Shown: positions 8,315-20,201, counted from the stretch's first letter. The stretch is 64,000 nucleotides of DNA from an uncultured Clostridia bacterium (GCA_947038565.1 CAMQWP010000001.1:1-64000); one strand, 5' to 3'. Made by a program: numbers and translations. The notes: generated by a model from the sequence alone, not told the origin.

Positions 8315-9189
8315 GAGATATAGCATTTGGACAATACTACCCTACTGGCTCGCCTATACATCGACTTGATCCTAGAGCGAAGCTAGTATTTAGTTTGTTG
8401 TATATGGTATTCATATTTTTTGCAAAGTCTTATGTAGCATATTTGGCTATATTTACTTTCATAGTGGGAGTAACACTAATATCAAAAGTACCATTTAGAG
8501 CTTTATTAAAGAGCGTGAAAATAATACTAGTTTTACTAATATTTACAGGGCTATTAAATCTTTTTATGTACCGCGATGGTAATATTTTAGGAGAATGGTG
8601 GATATTCCGCATTACTGATAAGGGAGTAGATTTTTCTATCAAAATAATGTTACGATTATCATTTTTAATAGTCGGCACAAGTATGCTTACATTTACTACT
8701 ACTCCGACAGAGATGACAGACGGCATTGAATGGTTGCTTAATCCTTTAAAATACATTAAAATACCCGTTCATGACATAGCACTTACTATGAGTATAGCCC
8801 TTAGATTTATCCCAAGCCTTATGGAAGAGACTGACAAGATAATTATGGCTCAAAAGGCTAGAGGTGCTGCTTTTGACACGGGTAAACTTCATGAGCGAGC
8901 GAAGTCACTTATACCTATATTAATACCACTATTTGTAAGTGCATTAAGACGTGCTGACGAGTTAGCGGATGCACTAGACGCTAGATGTTATAATGCTACC
9001 CCGCATAGGACAAAAATGAAGAAATTAGCATTTAGCTACCGCGACGCAATAGCATTTTTAATACTTGCAAGTTTGATATGTTTCATAATGGTAGACGCAT
9101 ATTATTTCACACAATTCGTACCCGTAGGACATATAGCAAGTGGACTTGATTATTATGTATTTAGCTGGATAAGTGGACTTATAGCATAG
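8311..9189 (+). CDS. ecfT: ECF transporter transmembrane component EcfT
   Basis: FGQYYPTGSPIHRLDPRAK and paired Ala-Arg-Gly/Ala-Arg-Cys coupling motifs (AQKARGAA, ALDARCY). Confidence 0.93.
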   Translation: MRDIAFGQYYPTGSPIHRLDPRAKLVFSLLYMVFIFFAKSYVAYLAIFTFIVGVTLISKVPFRALLKSVKIILVLLIFTGLLNLFMYRDGNILGEWWIFRITDKGVDFSIKIMLRLSFLIVGTSMLTFTTTPTEMTDGIEWLLNPLKYIKIPVHDIALTMSIALRFIPSLMEETDKIIMAQKARGAAFDTGKLHERAKSLIPILIPLFVSALRRADELADALDARCYNATPHRTKMKKLAFSYRDAIAFLILASLICFIMVDAYYFTQFVPVGHIASGLDYYVFSWISGLIA

Positions 9190-9279
9190 TTTTATAGCTA
9201 TTCGATCAGCCTCTATATGATGATATTAATAATTATAACTTATTATATATACATGCAGTATTGCATAAGCAAGGATATT

Positions 9280-10023
9280 ATGAATAGATTTATGGCAACA
9301 ATAGAATATGATGGTAGGCGTTATGCTGGCTATCAAATACAAAACAACGCTCTTACTATTCAAGAAGTATTAGAACGTGCTTTATCACGTCTCTTCAACC
9401 ATGAAATTAAGATAGTTGCAAGCGGTAGGACTGATACTGGCGTATCCGCACGCGGTCAAATAATACACTTTGACTCGGATACTACAATACCCGCCGATAG
9501 GATACCTTACGCGCTTGAGCAGTTCTTGCCTAACGATATTTCCATGACTTCATGTAAAGCTGCACCCGCGGATTTTCATGCAAGATACGGTGCTAAAAGC
9601 AAGACATATAGCTATCATGTATATGTGAGCAAGATCAAAAAACCACTGTATGATAGACACTATCAGTATCCATTTTCTATAAACATAAGCGATATGAAGA
9701 CTGCTGCAAAAGCACTAGAAGGCACGCATGACTTCAGAGCATTTATGTCAAGCGGTTCGAGCGTAATAGGAACAATTCGAACTATAGAGAATCTTACTAT
9801 ACACTCAAATGGCGAGGTGTTGTGTATAGAAGTAACTGGAAGCGGATTTTTATACAACATGGTAAGGATCATTGTAGGTACACTACTTGATATAGGTAGA
9901 GGTCACTTACCAATCCATACCATTAGTGACATGATTAAACATTGCGATAGAAGTCTCGGCGGACTAACCGCACCCGCTATAGGGCTTTGTCTTGAAAGAG
10001 TTGTATACTCAAAATCAGAATAA
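9280..10023 (+). CDS. truA: tRNA pseudouridine(38-40) synthase TruA
   Basis: IEYDGRRYAGYQIQ, ASGRTDTGVSARGQ; start reset to MNRFMATIEYDG. Confidence 0.94.
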   Translation: MNRFMATIEYDGRRYAGYQIQNNALTIQEVLERALSRLFNHEIKIVASGRTDTGVSARGQIIHFDSDTTIPADRIPYALEQFLPNDISMTSCKAAPADFHARYGAKSKTYSYHVYVSKIKKPLYDRHYQYPFSINISDMKTAAKALEGTHDFRAFMSSGSSVIGTIRTIENLTIHSNGEVLCIEVTGSGFLYNMVRIIVGTLLDIGRGHLPIHTISDMIKHCDRSLGGLTAPAIGLCLERVVYSKSE

Positions 10024-10254
10024 TCAGCTTAATCGCAAATTCTCAGCATGGAAATTAGACATATTTCAGTCAACGTTAAAATACAGTAAAGGTAACAGTT
10101 TTACTATTGCTTAGTGTAATTTATAGCAAATATACTGAATAAAGTGGCAAAAGGTAGCACTAGAATGTAAAATTTGCAAAAAAACAAAAATAATTAAAAA
10201 ATACATTAATAATTGCTTGACTTAATCGGTAATTTATAATAAAATGTAAAAGCG

Positions 10255-10336
10255 TATGAGAGATGTATTGTAAGGGTTTAGCCCCCCGATAAATTATGAC
10301 TTTCTAAACTAAAAAAACAATCGGAGGATCTTTACC
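10255..10336 (+). promoter_or_regulatory. Putative rplM leader (r-protein autoregulatory leader candidate)
   Basis: CCGAT (10286-10290) complementary to ATCGG (10320-10324) overlapping the SD; upstream TTGACT...TAAAAT promoter. Confidence 0.35.
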
Positions 10337-10765
10337 ATGAAAACATATATGGCAAAGCCTGAAGAAATCGAAAGACAATGGTTTGTTATAGACGCTAATG
10401 GTCTTGTTCTTGGACGTGTTGCTAGCAGAATTGCTAGTATCCTTAGAGGAAAGACTAAGCCTATCTATACACCAAATGTTGACTGTGGAGATTACGTTAT
10501 CGTTATCAACACTGACAAGATGGTTCTTACAGGTAAAAAATTAGAGCAAAAATTCTATCGTTATCATACTGGCTACGTTGGTGGTCTAAAATCAATTCAG
10601 TTCAAGACAATGATGAACGAAAAGTCTGACAAAGTTTTACAAAACGCTGTCAAGGGCATGTTACCAAAGAATTCACTTGGTCGTAACATGGGCAAAAAAT
10701 TAAAAGTTTTCAAGGGTGCTGAGCATAATATGCAAGCTCAACAACCTATAGAGCTAAAATTCTAA
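10337..10765 (+). CDS. rplM: 50S ribosomal protein L13
   Basis: Characteristic L13 sequence ([21 protein letters not shown]...RGMLPKN-type core). Confidence 0.98.
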   Translation: MKTYMAKPEEIERQWFVIDANGLVLGRVASRIASILRGKTKPIYTPNVDCGDYVIVINTDKMVLTGKKLEQKFYRYHTGYVGGLKSIQFKTMMNEKSDKVLQNAVKGMLPKNSLGRNMGKKLKVFKGAEHNMQAQQPIELKF

Positions 10766-10782
10766 TAAGGAGGAATACAGAT

Positions 10783-11193
10783 ATGGCAAAAGCTAAAAAG
10801 AAGTTGCAATATTGGGGAACTGGTAGAAGAAAGAAAGCAGTAGCTAGAGTTCGTCTTATCCCTGGTGGTTCTGGTAACATAGTTATCAATAAGCGTACAA
10901 TCGATGAGTATTTCGACTTAGAGACATTAAAGCTTATCGTACGTCAGCCATTAGTGCTTACTGGTACAACTACACTATTTGACATTATCGTTAATGTTAA
11001 GGGTGGTGGATTTACTGGACAAGCCGGTGCTATCCGTCATGGTATCACTAGAGCCATGTTAGTAGCTAACCCTGAGGAGTACAAAGCTAGCTTGAAGAAA
11101 GCTGGATTTATTACTCGTGACCCTCGTGCTAAAGAGCGTAAGAAACCCGGTCTTAAGAAAGCAAGAAAGGCACCTCAGTTCAGCAAGAGATAG
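10783..11193 (+). CDS. rpsI: 30S ribosomal protein S9
   Basis: [16 protein letters not shown]...[13 protein letters not shown]-terminus. Confidence 0.98.
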   Translation: MAKAKKKLQYWGTGRRKKAVARVRLIPGGSGNIVINKRTIDEYFDLETLKLIVRQPLVLTGTTTLFDIIVNVKGGGFTGQAGAIRHGITRAMLVANPEEYKASLKKAGFITRDPRAKERKKPGLKKARKAPQFSKR

Positions 11194-11218
11194 TCTTGTA
11201 CATTTCATACAAAATCAA

Positions 11219-11254
11219 ATGGTGTATATCGTAAGGTATACACCATTTTTTTAT
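11219..11254 (+). terminator. Terminator after rpsI
   Basis: ATGGTGTAT...ATACACCAT TTTTTT. Confidence 0.85.
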
Positions 11255-11345
11255 GCTTATTAACTACTCTACTACAAGATTTACATTTGATTTATTTTAA
11301 GAGGACGTTCTTTATATCTTCACTAATTCATTATATCTAGTCAAA

Positions 11346-11381
11346 AGAATAACTAGCACTGAAAACAGTGCTAGTTATTCT
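11346..11381 (-). terminator. Perfect 16-bp inverted repeat, likely terminator of the SHOCT-domain gene
   Basis: AGAATAACTAGCACTG AAAA CAGTGCTAGTTATTCT. Confidence 0.65.
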
Positions 11382-11414
11382 TATAATTATTTGATATTTT
11401 TACAATAATTAATA

Positions 11415-12089
11415 TTATCCTTCGTTTATAATTTTTAATTTTAAAGCATCATACTCAACTTGATTAATTAATCCGTTTTCAAAAAGCTCTTTAGCTTCGT
11501 TGAGGTTTTTCTTAATGTAATCAATACGACTATTTGTTGCAACTATTGTTACTTCTTCTACAGCCACATCTTCAGCCCAATTCACTACTATCGCTTTTAT
11601 TACGGCAATGGAAAGTAAAGAAACTAAAGAAAATATCCATGGTATATATACGGCGGTATTTACTAAAAATTGCTTTTCTTCAACTTTAATTAATAGCCAT
11701 ACCAGCAAACCTAAAACAGTAAATATTGTAGTTAGAATAAAATTGATTACAACTATATTTTTAAAGTTGAAAGTTTTATAGTTATTTTTGTCGAGAGATC
11801 TGATTCCTTTATATAAAGAAATTGATAATGTAATTATCCCGCATAACCCTATAAGCATCATAATCAATCCAAGCACACAATTTAGCACCCCTACTTCCTT
11901 TGATTCTCCAAACAAAAGCATTAAAACTAAATCTACAGAAGTACCTTTCATTAATTTTCCGAACCGATCAATTGCATGAGTAATAGCTGCTGCCAACGTT
12001 GCAATTAACGCTATTGAAGATATGACTGCGAACGCAAATTCGATATATTTTGCATAAAAACTATTTGCTTTACTTTTTGATATATTCAT
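11415..12089 (-). CDS. Membrane protein with C-terminal SHOCT-like domain
   Basis: Four TM segments; tail EAKELFENGLINQVEYDALKLKII. Confidence 0.7.
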   Translation of the reverse strand: MNISKSKANSFYAKYIEFAFAVISSIALIATLAAAITHAIDRFGKLMKGTSVDLVLMLLFGESKEVGVLNCVLGLIMMLIGLCGIITLSISLYKGIRSLDKNNYKTFNFKNIVVINFILTTIFTVLGLLVWLLIKVEEKQFLVNTAVYIPWIFSLVSLLSIAVIKAIVVNWAEDVAVEEVTIVATNSRIDYIKKNLNEAKELFENGLINQVEYDALKLKIINEG

Positions 12090-12112
12090 ATTTCTCCTTT
12101 GAGCATAAAAAA

Positions 12113-13597
12113 TTATGCTAATGGCTTCATTGTAGGGAATAATAATACGTCGCGAATATTTGACTCGTTAGTAAATAACATAACTAATCTATCTATACCA
12201 ATACCAAGTCCGCCTGTAGGAGGCATACCGTACTCAAGAGCAGTAACGAAATCTTCGTCCATCATTTGAGCCTCGTCATCTCCACCCTCTCTCTCTTTAA
12301 CCTGATCAAGGAAACGACCTTTTTGATCGATAGGATCATTAAGCTCTGAGAATGCATTACCCATTTCACGTGATGTTATGAAGAACTCAAATCTCTCAGT
12401 AAGTCTAGGATCAGACTTTTTACGTTTAGCAAGAGGAGAAACCTCTACTGGATAATCAGTAATAAAAGTAGGCTGTATTAAAAGAGCCTCGACCTTTTGG
12501 TCAAACACTTCATAAAGTGCTTTACCCCAAGACATATTCTCTTTTATTTCTACGCCGATAGCCTTAGCCTTTTCTGTGCAAGTAGGCATGTCGTCGTTGT
12601 CAAAATCTATACCTGTAAATTCACGAACTGACTCAACCATAGTAACACGCTTCCATGGATCGCCGATATTAATATCAACGCCTTGATAATTGACAGTTTT
12701 GTTACCTATAACAGTATCAGCTATGTGATTAAACATCTCTTCAGTAAGATCCATCATACCGTGGTAATCAGTATAAGCCTGATATAGCTCCACTGTAGTA
12801 AACTCAGGGTTATGACGCGCGTCCATGCCTTCGTTTCTAAACAATCTACCTATCTCATAAACTCGCTCAAAACCGCCTACTACAAGACGCTTTAGATAAA
12901 GCTCTGGAGCGATACGCATATACATCTCTAAATCTAGAGTGTTGTGATGAGTAACGAAAGGTCTAGCCGAAGCACCACCCGGAATAGTATTAAGTATAGG
13001 AGTCTCTACCTCTAAGAACCCTCTATTATCTAAGAAAGCACGCATAGCACTGATGATCTTAGATCTAGTAATGAAAGTCTTTTTAACATCAGGATTAGCA
13101 ATAAGATCTACGTATCTTTGACGATATCTAGTATCAGTATCCTTTAATCCGTGATATTTTTCTGGTAATGGTAATAGTGACTTAGAAAGCAAAACTATCT
13201 CGCTAACATGCAAACTTATCTCACCAGTCTTAGTAGTAAATACAAGACCAGTTACACCGATGATATCGCCGATATCATACTTCTTAAACTCTACATATTC
13301 ATCTTCTCCGATATCGCCACGGCTAACATACAACTGCATATTACCAGTACCATCAAGAAGATTAGCAAAGCTAGCCTTACCCATAACGCGTCTAGACATC
13401 ATACGACCTGCAACCATAACAGTTTTGCCCTCAAGCTCAGCGTAGTTATTCTTGATATCTATAATATTAGTATCTTTATCGAATTTTACTATCTCGTAAG
13501 GATTTTTATCCATTTCGATCAATCTAGCTAGTTTATCATATCTAGCCTTAATAATCTCATTAACATCTACCTCTTTAGGTAAATTCTTTTCTTCCAT
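12113..13597 (-). CDS. lysS: Lysine-tRNA ligase (class II)
   Basis: [35 protein letters not shown]. Confidence 0.97.
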   Translation of the reverse strand: MEEKNLPKEVDVNEIIKARYDKLARLIEMDKNPYEIVKFDKDTNIIDIKNNYAELEGKTVMVAGRMMSRRVMGKASFANLLDGTGNMQLYVSRGDIGEDEYVEFKKYDIGDIIGVTGLVFTTKTGEISLHVSEIVLLSKSLLPLPEKYHGLKDTDTRYRQRYVDLIANPDVKKTFITRSKIISAMRAFLDNRGFLEVETPILNTIPGGASARPFVTHHNTLDLEMYMRIAPELYLKRLVVGGFERVYEIGRLFRNEGMDARHNPEFTTVELYQAYTDYHGMMDLTEEMFNHIADTVIGNKTVNYQGVDINIGDPWKRVTMVESVREFTGIDFDNDDMPTCTEKAKAIGVEIKENMSWGKALYEVFDQKVEALLIQPTFITDYPVEVSPLAKRKKSDPRLTERFEFFITSREMGNAFSELNDPIDQKGRFLDQVKEREGGDDEAQMMDEDFVTALEYGMPPTGGLGIGIDRLVMLFTNESNIRDVLLFPTMKPLA

Positions 13598-13610
13598 TTT
13601 ATCTCCTATG

Positions 13611-14099
13611 TTAAGCCTCTATAATCTCAGTGCTTACATCTTTAATCTCGATTTCAAAAGTTGACTGAGGTGTTGCCACAGTAACCTTATCGCCCTTCTT
13701 TCTATTTAATAACGCTTTTGCAATTGGTGACTCATTACTAATTAAATTATTGTTAATATCCGCTTCAGTCTCACCTACGATACGATATACTGACAATTCA
13801 TCAAATTCGCCATCATATACTTTCACGTACGATCCGATACATACATTCTCAGGATGCAAGCTATCGATATCGATAATTTCTACATTATCTAAATACTCTT
13901 GAAGCACCTTGATTCTAAACTCAACTCTACCTTGCTCTTCTTTTGCAGCGTCATACTCTGCATTTTCACTAAGGTCGCCGTAATCTCTAGCTATTTTGAT
14001 TTTTTCAGAGGCATCAGGACGTCTTACATCCACGAAATCACGAAGTTCCTCTACTAGCTTCGCATAACCTTCTTTAGTTAAAATTGTTGATTTTGCCAT
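13611..14099 (-). CDS. greA: Transcription elongation factor GreA
   Basis: [14 protein letters not shown]...[20 protein letters not shown]. Confidence 0.96.
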   Translation of the reverse strand: MAKSTILTKEGYAKLVEELRDFVDVRRPDASEKIKIARDYGDLSENAEYDAAKEEQGRVEFRIKVLQEYLDNVEIIDIDSLHPENVCIGSYVKVYDGEFDELSVYRIVGETEADINNNLISNESPIAKALLNRKKGDKVTVATPQSTFEIEIKDVSTEIIEA

Positions 14100-14304
14100 A
14101 TTCTCCCTCCTACATACAATGTAAATGAGCGGGCAATAACCCCCACTCAACATGTATTCACTTATGATTTATTTTAATTGATAAATGCTCGGCTTATCTT
14201 GCGATAATGTCGGGCATGTAATTAATTATATTAAAAATATTTGACTGAAATAAATGTTTATTGAGGGTCACTAAAACTAGCAACCCTCAAACATTTAAAA
14301 AAAA

Positions 14305-14475
14305 TTAGTCCTTCTCAATAGCACTAACAGGACACTGATCAGCACAAGCACCACAAGAGATACAAGTATCTTCTGAGATTACATATTGATCTGCACCTTC
14401 GCTAATAGCAGAAACTGGACATTCACCAGCACAAGCACCACAAGAGATGCAACTATCATTTATAACGTAAGCCAT
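14305..14475 (-). CDS. 2[4Fe-4S] ferredoxin
   Basis: Two CxxCxxCxxxCP motifs in 56 aa. Confidence 0.95.
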   Translation of the reverse strand: MAYVINDSCISCGACAGECPVSAISEGADQYVISEDTCISCGACADQCPVSAIEKD

Positions 14476-14654
14476 AATAATTCTCCTTTTCATTAATTTA
14501 CAACATTATAACACATAAGTGAGTATTTGTCCATACTAAAATCATAATTAGTTATTATTTTACATTAATATTTACATATATAATATATGCTATTAAAATA
14601 GCTTAATATTCGCGGAATTTCTTAAATATTTGCCATTAAAAAAAAGCAAAACTA

Positions 14655-15374
14655 TTACAGAACATATACCAATACACCAATTATATGCAATAGACTACCT
14701 AGTAATACAAATATATGCCAAATAAAGTGAAAAAATTCTTTTTTAATTCCGTAAAATATCAAACCGACAGTATAACACAATCCGCCAGATAACAACATTG
14801 CAAAACAGCCGATTCCGCACGCATTTATTATTTGCATTACTAAGAAAATAGGTGCCCAGCCAGTTACTACATATATCACCATTGATACAGCACGGAACTT
14901 CTTAACATCAATACTATTAAGCACCATGCTTATTAGACTTAGACCCCAAATACTACCTACTAGAGCATATCCCCAAACGTTATTCACTCCCGATATCATA
15001 AACGCCGAACAGCTACCTGCGATAAGAATATTAATGCTTAGATGATCAAATTTTTGTCTATTAATCCTACGCACTTCATTCTTTTCATTATGGTACATTG
15101 TACTATTCGAATATAGCAATATTAATGAACCGCCAAATAGTATAGAGCTAATGATATCTACATAGTTACTTGCGTCAACTATTGTATTGCCAATAGATAT
15201 CCACATCATAACCACAAAGCTAACGATACTCATTATAGCACCTATAAAATGAGTTATCACATTAAGCAACTCCTCTCTCTTGCTATACTTGGGCATTCTT
15301 GCGATCTTTTGTTGCAATTTACTCTCGGCAGTATCCATCACGTCAGAGTCATTGGCCTTTACAATTTCTTCCAT
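14655..15374 (-). CDS. Hemolysin III / PAQR family membrane protein
   Basis: EELLNVITHFIGA, KFDHLSINILIAGS, FHFIWHIFVLLGSLLHI. Confidence 0.88.
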   Translation of the reverse strand: MEEIVKANDSDVMDTAESKLQQKIARMPKYSKREELLNVITHFIGAIMSIVSFVVMMWISIGNTIVDASNYVDIISSILFGGSLILLYSNSTMYHNEKNEVRRINRQKFDHLSINILIAGSCSAFMISGVNNVWGYALVGSIWGLSLISMVLNSIDVKKFRAVSMVIYVVTGWAPIFLVMQIINACGIGCFAMLLSGGLCYTVGLIFYGIKKEFFHFIWHIFVLLGSLLHIIGVLVYVL

Positions 15375-15460
15375 ATTCCCCTCTTATCTTTACTAGACCT
15401 TTTATCTTTTCACATAAAAACCTAATTTCTTATTCTATAATTTATATTTGTTTTTAATCA

Positions 15461-17008
15461 TTAAATCGTTTTAAGTTTCTCTATTAGTTTTAGAGCTGTC
15501 TTAATACCATCTACTGCACTAGAAGTTATACCGCCAGCAAAACCAGCACCTTCGCCCGATGGATAAAATCCGCGAACATTTGACATACCGCACTCATCTC
15601 TAAGTACACGAACTGGAGAAGAAGATCTACTCTCTACACCGATCAATACACCACTAGTATCAAATCCTTTTACTCTAGTGCCGAACTTAGTAAGCCCCTC
15701 ACCGATACCATCAGTTACAAACTTAGGAAGTATTTTTGTTATGTCACAGCTTGTTAATCCTCTAGTAAATGACGTATCATAATTAGATAAATCTCCACTT
15801 ACTTTTCCCGCTAAAAAGTCAGTAACTAATACTGCTGGTGCTGAGTAATCACCACCTACATTATAAGCTAGTTTTTCTATATTTTTTTGGAACTCGAATC
15901 CTGCCAAAACACCGTCGCCAAAGTCCGCTGGATCTACGCCTACAAGTACGCCTGAATTGCCAAATTTTCCGTCACGTTTTTGCTCGCTCATACCGTTAGT
16001 TACTACAGTATTTTGCTCGCTTTGTGCAGGGACAATTACACCGCCTGGACACATGCAAAAAGTAAAGCAACCTTTGCCATTATCAAGCCTATGTGCAAGT
16101 TTATAATCACTTGGTGGCAATAGTGGATTTTGTGATCCATATTGAGCTATATCTAGCATACTTTGTTCATGCTCTACACGCATACCAACCGCGAAAGATT
16201 TAGACTCCATTTCTATCCCTTTTTCATAAAGCATAGTAATAGTATCTCTAGCAGAGTGACCACATGCTAATATAACATTTTTAGCACAAAACTCGATACC
16301 GCCTACAGTTATTGCCTGCATTTCGCCGTCTTTAACTATAATATCATCGACCTTAGATGAGAAATGATACTCTCCACCTAAAGATAAAATACGCTCTCTA
16401 ATACTCTTAACTACACCCAATAAAATATCCGTTCCAATATGCGGTTTTGCGTCAAATAATATACTACTATTTGCACCATGTTTTACGAACTCATTTAAGA
16501 CAATATTTATATATTCACTATTGATACCAGTGTTTAATTTTCCATCAGAAAAAGTACCTGCTCCACCCTCACCGAACTGGATATTACTTTGCTCTGAAAA
16601 CTCTCCTCCAGTCGCGAAAATATCAACAGTTTTTCGTCTGTTTTCTACAGCTTCGCCTCTCTCAAAAATGATAGGTCTTAGACCTTGTTCCGCTAGCAAT
16701 AATCCTGCGAACATTCCACAAGGACCACTACCGATAATTACTGGTCTACTATCAGTATTAACGCCTTCACATACAAGCTCTTTCATGTTGCTTTTTAGCT
16801 CTTTATACTCAGATAATTTGCTCTTATTTTTCTTAGCATCTACTATGATACTTGCAACATAATGTATGTCATGTTTTTTTCTACAATCTAGTGACAACTT
16901 GTCTATTTTTACAATGCCACACTTGCCTATTTTCTTCTCTACTTCATTCTTTATTATAAATTCATTATAATTAATTGGCAACCTCAAATTGCTCATCTTT
17001 TGTTTCAT
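15461..17008 (-). CDS. FAD-dependent dehydrogenase-like protein (COG2509 type)
   Basis: VIIGSGPCGMFAGLLLAEQGLRPIIFERGE, GGAGTFSDGKLNT, GEGAGFAGGITSSAVDGI. Confidence 0.9.
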   Translation of the reverse strand: MKQKMSNLRLPINYNEFIIKNEVEKKIGKCGIVKIDKLSLDCRKKHDIHYVASIIVDAKKNKSKLSEYKELKSNMKELVCEGVNTDSRPVIIGSGPCGMFAGLLLAEQGLRPIIFERGEAVENRRKTVDIFATGGEFSEQSNIQFGEGGAGTFSDGKLNTGINSEYINIVLNEFVKHGANSSILFDAKPHIGTDILLGVVKSIRERILSLGGEYHFSSKVDDIIVKDGEMQAITVGGIEFCAKNVILACGHSARDTITMLYEKGIEMESKSFAVGMRVEHEQSMLDIAQYGSQNPLLPPSDYKLAHRLDNGKGCFTFCMCPGGVIVPAQSEQNTVVTNGMSEQKRDGKFGNSGVLVGVDPADFGDGVLAGFEFQKNIEKLAYNVGGDYSAPAVLVTDFLAGKVSGDLSNYDTSFTRGLTSCDITKILPKFVTDGIGEGLTKFGTRVKGFDTSGVLIGVESRSSSPVRVLRDECGMSNVRGFYPSGEGAGFAGGITSSAVDGIKTALKLIEKLKTI

Positions 17009-18126
17009 ACTATCTCCTTTAGTGCATTTGCAAACTTGCTAGCCGAAGCATACGCCCAGTGCAAATTATAACCACCACATAAACCATCTACATCCAACAC
17101 TTCGCCAATAGCGAATATATTACCCCATAATACTGACTGCATGTCTTCTAGCGAAAACATATTAAGATTCAATCCGCCTGATGTCACCTGTGCGAACTTA
17201 AAATCATCACACGCCCTTACTTTTATTCTATAATCTTTTATACTGTCGATGCCTCTCAACTTGATCTTTTCCATAAGGCTCATATGGAGCATGCCGAAAG
17301 CATAAGTAGTATCATTCCGAGCAAACTCTCGCATTTGCTCTAGCGTATAGTCTGGCATAAAATCAATACTTACTTCAGCACTTTGTTTGTCTAACCATGC
17401 AAGTCTTGACTGCATATTAAACATAACTATACCCGACACGCCTTCTTGCCTAAACTGTATCTCACCAAACTCTGACGCGATACTCTTCCCGTCAACATAT
17501 AGAGTAACCAGCCCTTCTTGTCTTACCCCTGAAAGCCCACTAGTATCACTTACACACTCCGCCTGCAATGCAGACAGTGCACACTTTAATGGTACTATGT
17601 CATGATCTATATTTGTCAGTAGCGATAACGAAGTCCTACCAAAGCACGCATTACTACCGCTAGCAAGGCAAACTTTTTTAGCAAGTATACTTTCACTATC
17701 ATTCGGCAAGATATAACATTCATCATCAGCCGACCAATCTATATTATATATGGTAGTAGAGGTTTTAACACTAACGCCGTTACTTTCTATATTATCAAGT
17801 AATACCTTCAGCACGCTACTAGCTTGCTCCGAATACGGATAAACTCTACCGCTCTTTACTTTAGTTATAATGCCGAGATTAAGCAAATCAGCTCTCACTC
17901 TATCAGGAGTATACTCTGCTAAGATATCAGCTATTGCAACAGTATTATAGTAAGAAGTATTCATATCGATATTAGTAAGATTGCACTTACCATTGCCTGT
18001 AGCAAGTAATTTTTTACCTAGCTTATCATTACTTTCAATAAGCACTACCTTGTATCCACGCCTACACGCTAAAATACTAGCTATCATGCCACTCATGCCT
18101 CCGCCTATTATTGCTAAATCATACAT
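17005..18126 (-). CDS. HI0933/BaiN-like FAD-dependent oxidoreductase
   Basis: AIIGGGMSGMIASILA, GKKLLATGNGKCNLTN, CGGYNLHWAYASA. Confidence 0.92.
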   Translation of the reverse strand: MYDLAIIGGGMSGMIASILACRRGYKVVLIESNDKLGKKLLATGNGKCNLTNIDMNTSYYNTVAIADILAEYTPDRVRADLLNLGIITKVKSGRVYPYSEQASSVLKVLLDNIESNGVSVKTSTTIYNIDWSADDECYILPNDSESILAKKVCLASGSNACFGRTSLSLLTNIDHDIVPLKCALSALQAECVSDTSGLSGVRQEGLVTLYVDGKSIASEFGEIQFRQEGVSGIVMFNMQSRLAWLDKQSAEVSIDFMPDYTLEQMREFARNDTTYAFGMLHMSLMEKIKLRGIDSIKDYRIKVRACDDFKFAQVTSGGLNLNMFSLEDMQSVLWGNIFAIGEVLDVDGLCGGYNLHWAYASASKFANALKEIV

Positions 18127-18300
18127 AAATCACCTCCTATACGCGATTTCACTACTATTATAGCATACGATATAGATTTTTGTGTAAAAATTTAAGTGAT
18201 ATATAATAAATATTGAAAAAGCATGCTAATTTGATATGTTTTTTTTACTTTTTAGTATATAATGTTAGATGTAATAATTTTTTTCAATCTAAGGAGACAT

Positions 18301-20142
18301 ATGATAAGAAATGATCTAAGAAATATAGCGATAATTGCCCACGTTGATCACGGCAAAACAACGCTAGTAGACGCAATGCTAATGCAGTGCGGTGCATTCA
18401 GAGCTAACCAAGTAGTTGACGAGAGAGTTATGGATAATAACGACCTTGAAAAAGAGCGTGGTATTACTATACTTGCTAAGAACACTTCAGTTAGATATAA
18501 AGATACTAAAGTCAATATTATTGATACACCTGGACATGCCGATTTCGGTGGTGAGGTAGAGCGTGTACTTAAGATGATAGACGGCGTTGTATTACTAGTT
18601 GATGCATACGAAGGCACAATGCCTCAGACTCGTTTCGTTTTATCTAAGGCTCTTGACCTTAACCTTAAGGTTATCATTTGCGTTAATAAAATAGACAGAC
18701 CTGAAGCAAGAATTGATGAGGTTGTAGACGAAGTTCTTGACCTATTACTTGATCTAGGTGCTGGAGACGAAGCTCTTGACTTCCCTATCGTATACTGCTC
18801 TGGTAGAGCGGGTACTGCGACATTAGATCCAGCTGTTCCAGGAGAGAATCTTGACGTATTATTTGATACAGTTCTTGACTATGTTACTGCTCCAGAAGGT
18901 GATGAGAATGCTCCAATGCAGTTGCTAGTTTCTTCTATCGACTATAATGACTATGTTGGTCGTATTGGTATTGGTAGAATCGATAGAGGTACATGTAAAG
19001 TTAATATGCCAGTTACTGTAACTGACAACAACCCTGCTTTCGTAAAGTACAATTCTAAGATCAGCAACCTTTATGGTATTGAGAATCTTAATCGTGTATC
19101 AGTAGAGACTGCTACTATCGGTGATATAGTTTGTATATCAGGTATAGAAGGCGTTAATATCGGTAACACTGTTTGTGATCCTTCTGACGTTGCTCCTCTT
19201 CCTTTCATAAATATTTCTGAGCCAACTCTTGAGATGGAGTTCTTAGTTAATAACAGCCCTCTTGCTGGTAAAGAAGGTAAATACGTAACTAGTCGTAACT
19301 TACATGATAGACTTTATAAAGAGCTTCTTCGTGACGTTTCTCTTAGAGTTCGTGATGGCGAATCTAAAGATACTTTCATGGTATCTGGTCGTGGTGAGAT
19401 ACATCTTTCTATCCTTATCGAGAACATGCGTCGTGAAGGCTTTGAGTTCCAAGTAGGTACTCCTAAAGTTATGAGTAAGACTGTAAATGGTAAGCACTAT
19501 GAGCCTATCGAGAAAGCTATCGTAGACGTTCCTTCAGATTTCGTTGGTAATGTTATGGAGAAGTTAGGTACTAGACGTGCTGAGCTTGTTACTATGGCTC
19601 CAGTTGGATCTCGTATGAGATTAGAGTTTACTATCCCTACTCGTGGTCTTATCGGTTACAGAAGTGAATTCATGACTGATACTAAGGGCGAAGGTATTAT
19701 CAATACATTATTCCACGGTTACGAGCCTTTCAGAGGCGATATCCCAAGACGTAGCAATGGTTCTCTTGTATCATTCGAGAGCGGTAAAGCTACCGGTTAC
19801 GGTCTTAGCGGTGCTCAAGAACGTGGTATCCTATTCGTAGGCCCTGGTGATGCAGTATATTCTGGTATGGTTATCGGTTACTCTCCTAAGAACGAAGATC
19901 TAGTAGTTAACGTTTGCCGTGAAAAGCACCTTACTAACACTCGTTCATCAGGTAATGATGATGCTCTTAAACTTCAAAGACCTCGTATATTCTCTCTTGA
20001 GGAGTCTATCGAGTTCCTAGAGAATAATGAGTTACTAGAGGTTACTCCTTCAAGCATCCGTATCCGTAAGAAGATACTTGATCACAAAGTACGTATGCGT
20101 GACGATGTGAAAACTGGTGTTGTTAAAGGTCGTGACAAATAA
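18301..20142 (+). CDS. typA: Translational GTPase TypA/BipA
   Basis: NIAIIAHVDHGKTTLVDAML..., conserved C-terminus; start reset to MIRNDLRN. Confidence 0.97.
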   Translation: MIRNDLRNIAIIAHVDHGKTTLVDAMLMQCGAFRANQVVDERVMDNNDLEKERGITILAKNTSVRYKDTKVNIIDTPGHADFGGEVERVLKMIDGVVLLVDAYEGTMPQTRFVLSKALDLNLKVIICVNKIDRPEARIDEVVDEVLDLLLDLGAGDEALDFPIVYCSGRAGTATLDPAVPGENLDVLFDTVLDYVTAPEGDENAPMQLLVSSIDYNDYVGRIGIGRIDRGTCKVNMPVTVTDNNPAFVKYNSKISNLYGIENLNRVSVETATIGDIVCISGIEGVNIGNTVCDPSDVAPLPFINISEPTLEMEFLVNNSPLAGKEGKYVTSRNLHDRLYKELLRDVSLRVRDGESKDTFMVSGRGEIHLSILIENMRREGFEFQVGTPKVMSKTVNGKHYEPIEKAIVDVPSDFVGNVMEKLGTRRAELVTMAPVGSRMRLEFTIPTRGLIGYRSEFMTDTKGEGIINTLFHGYEPFRGDIPRRSNGSLVSFESGKATGYGLSGAQERGILFVGPGDAVYSGMVIGYSPKNEDLVVNVCREKHLTNTRSSGNDDALKLQRPRIFSLEESIEFLENNELLEVTPSSIRIRKKILDHKVRMRDDVKTGVVKGRDK

Positions 20143-20162
20143 GTCTTAATCAATTTTAATAC

Positions 20163-20201
20163 AAAAAACTCTATACTGACTATTCAGTATGGAGTTTTTT
20201 T
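20163..20201 (+). terminator. Terminator after typA
   Basis: AAAACTCTATACTGACTATTCAGTATGGAGTTTTTT. Confidence 0.9.

Noticed and set aside
15461-18126. Adjacent FAD oxidoreductase pair as a novel pathway
   Set aside because: Both belong to widespread uncharacterised families; adjacency alone does not support a new system.
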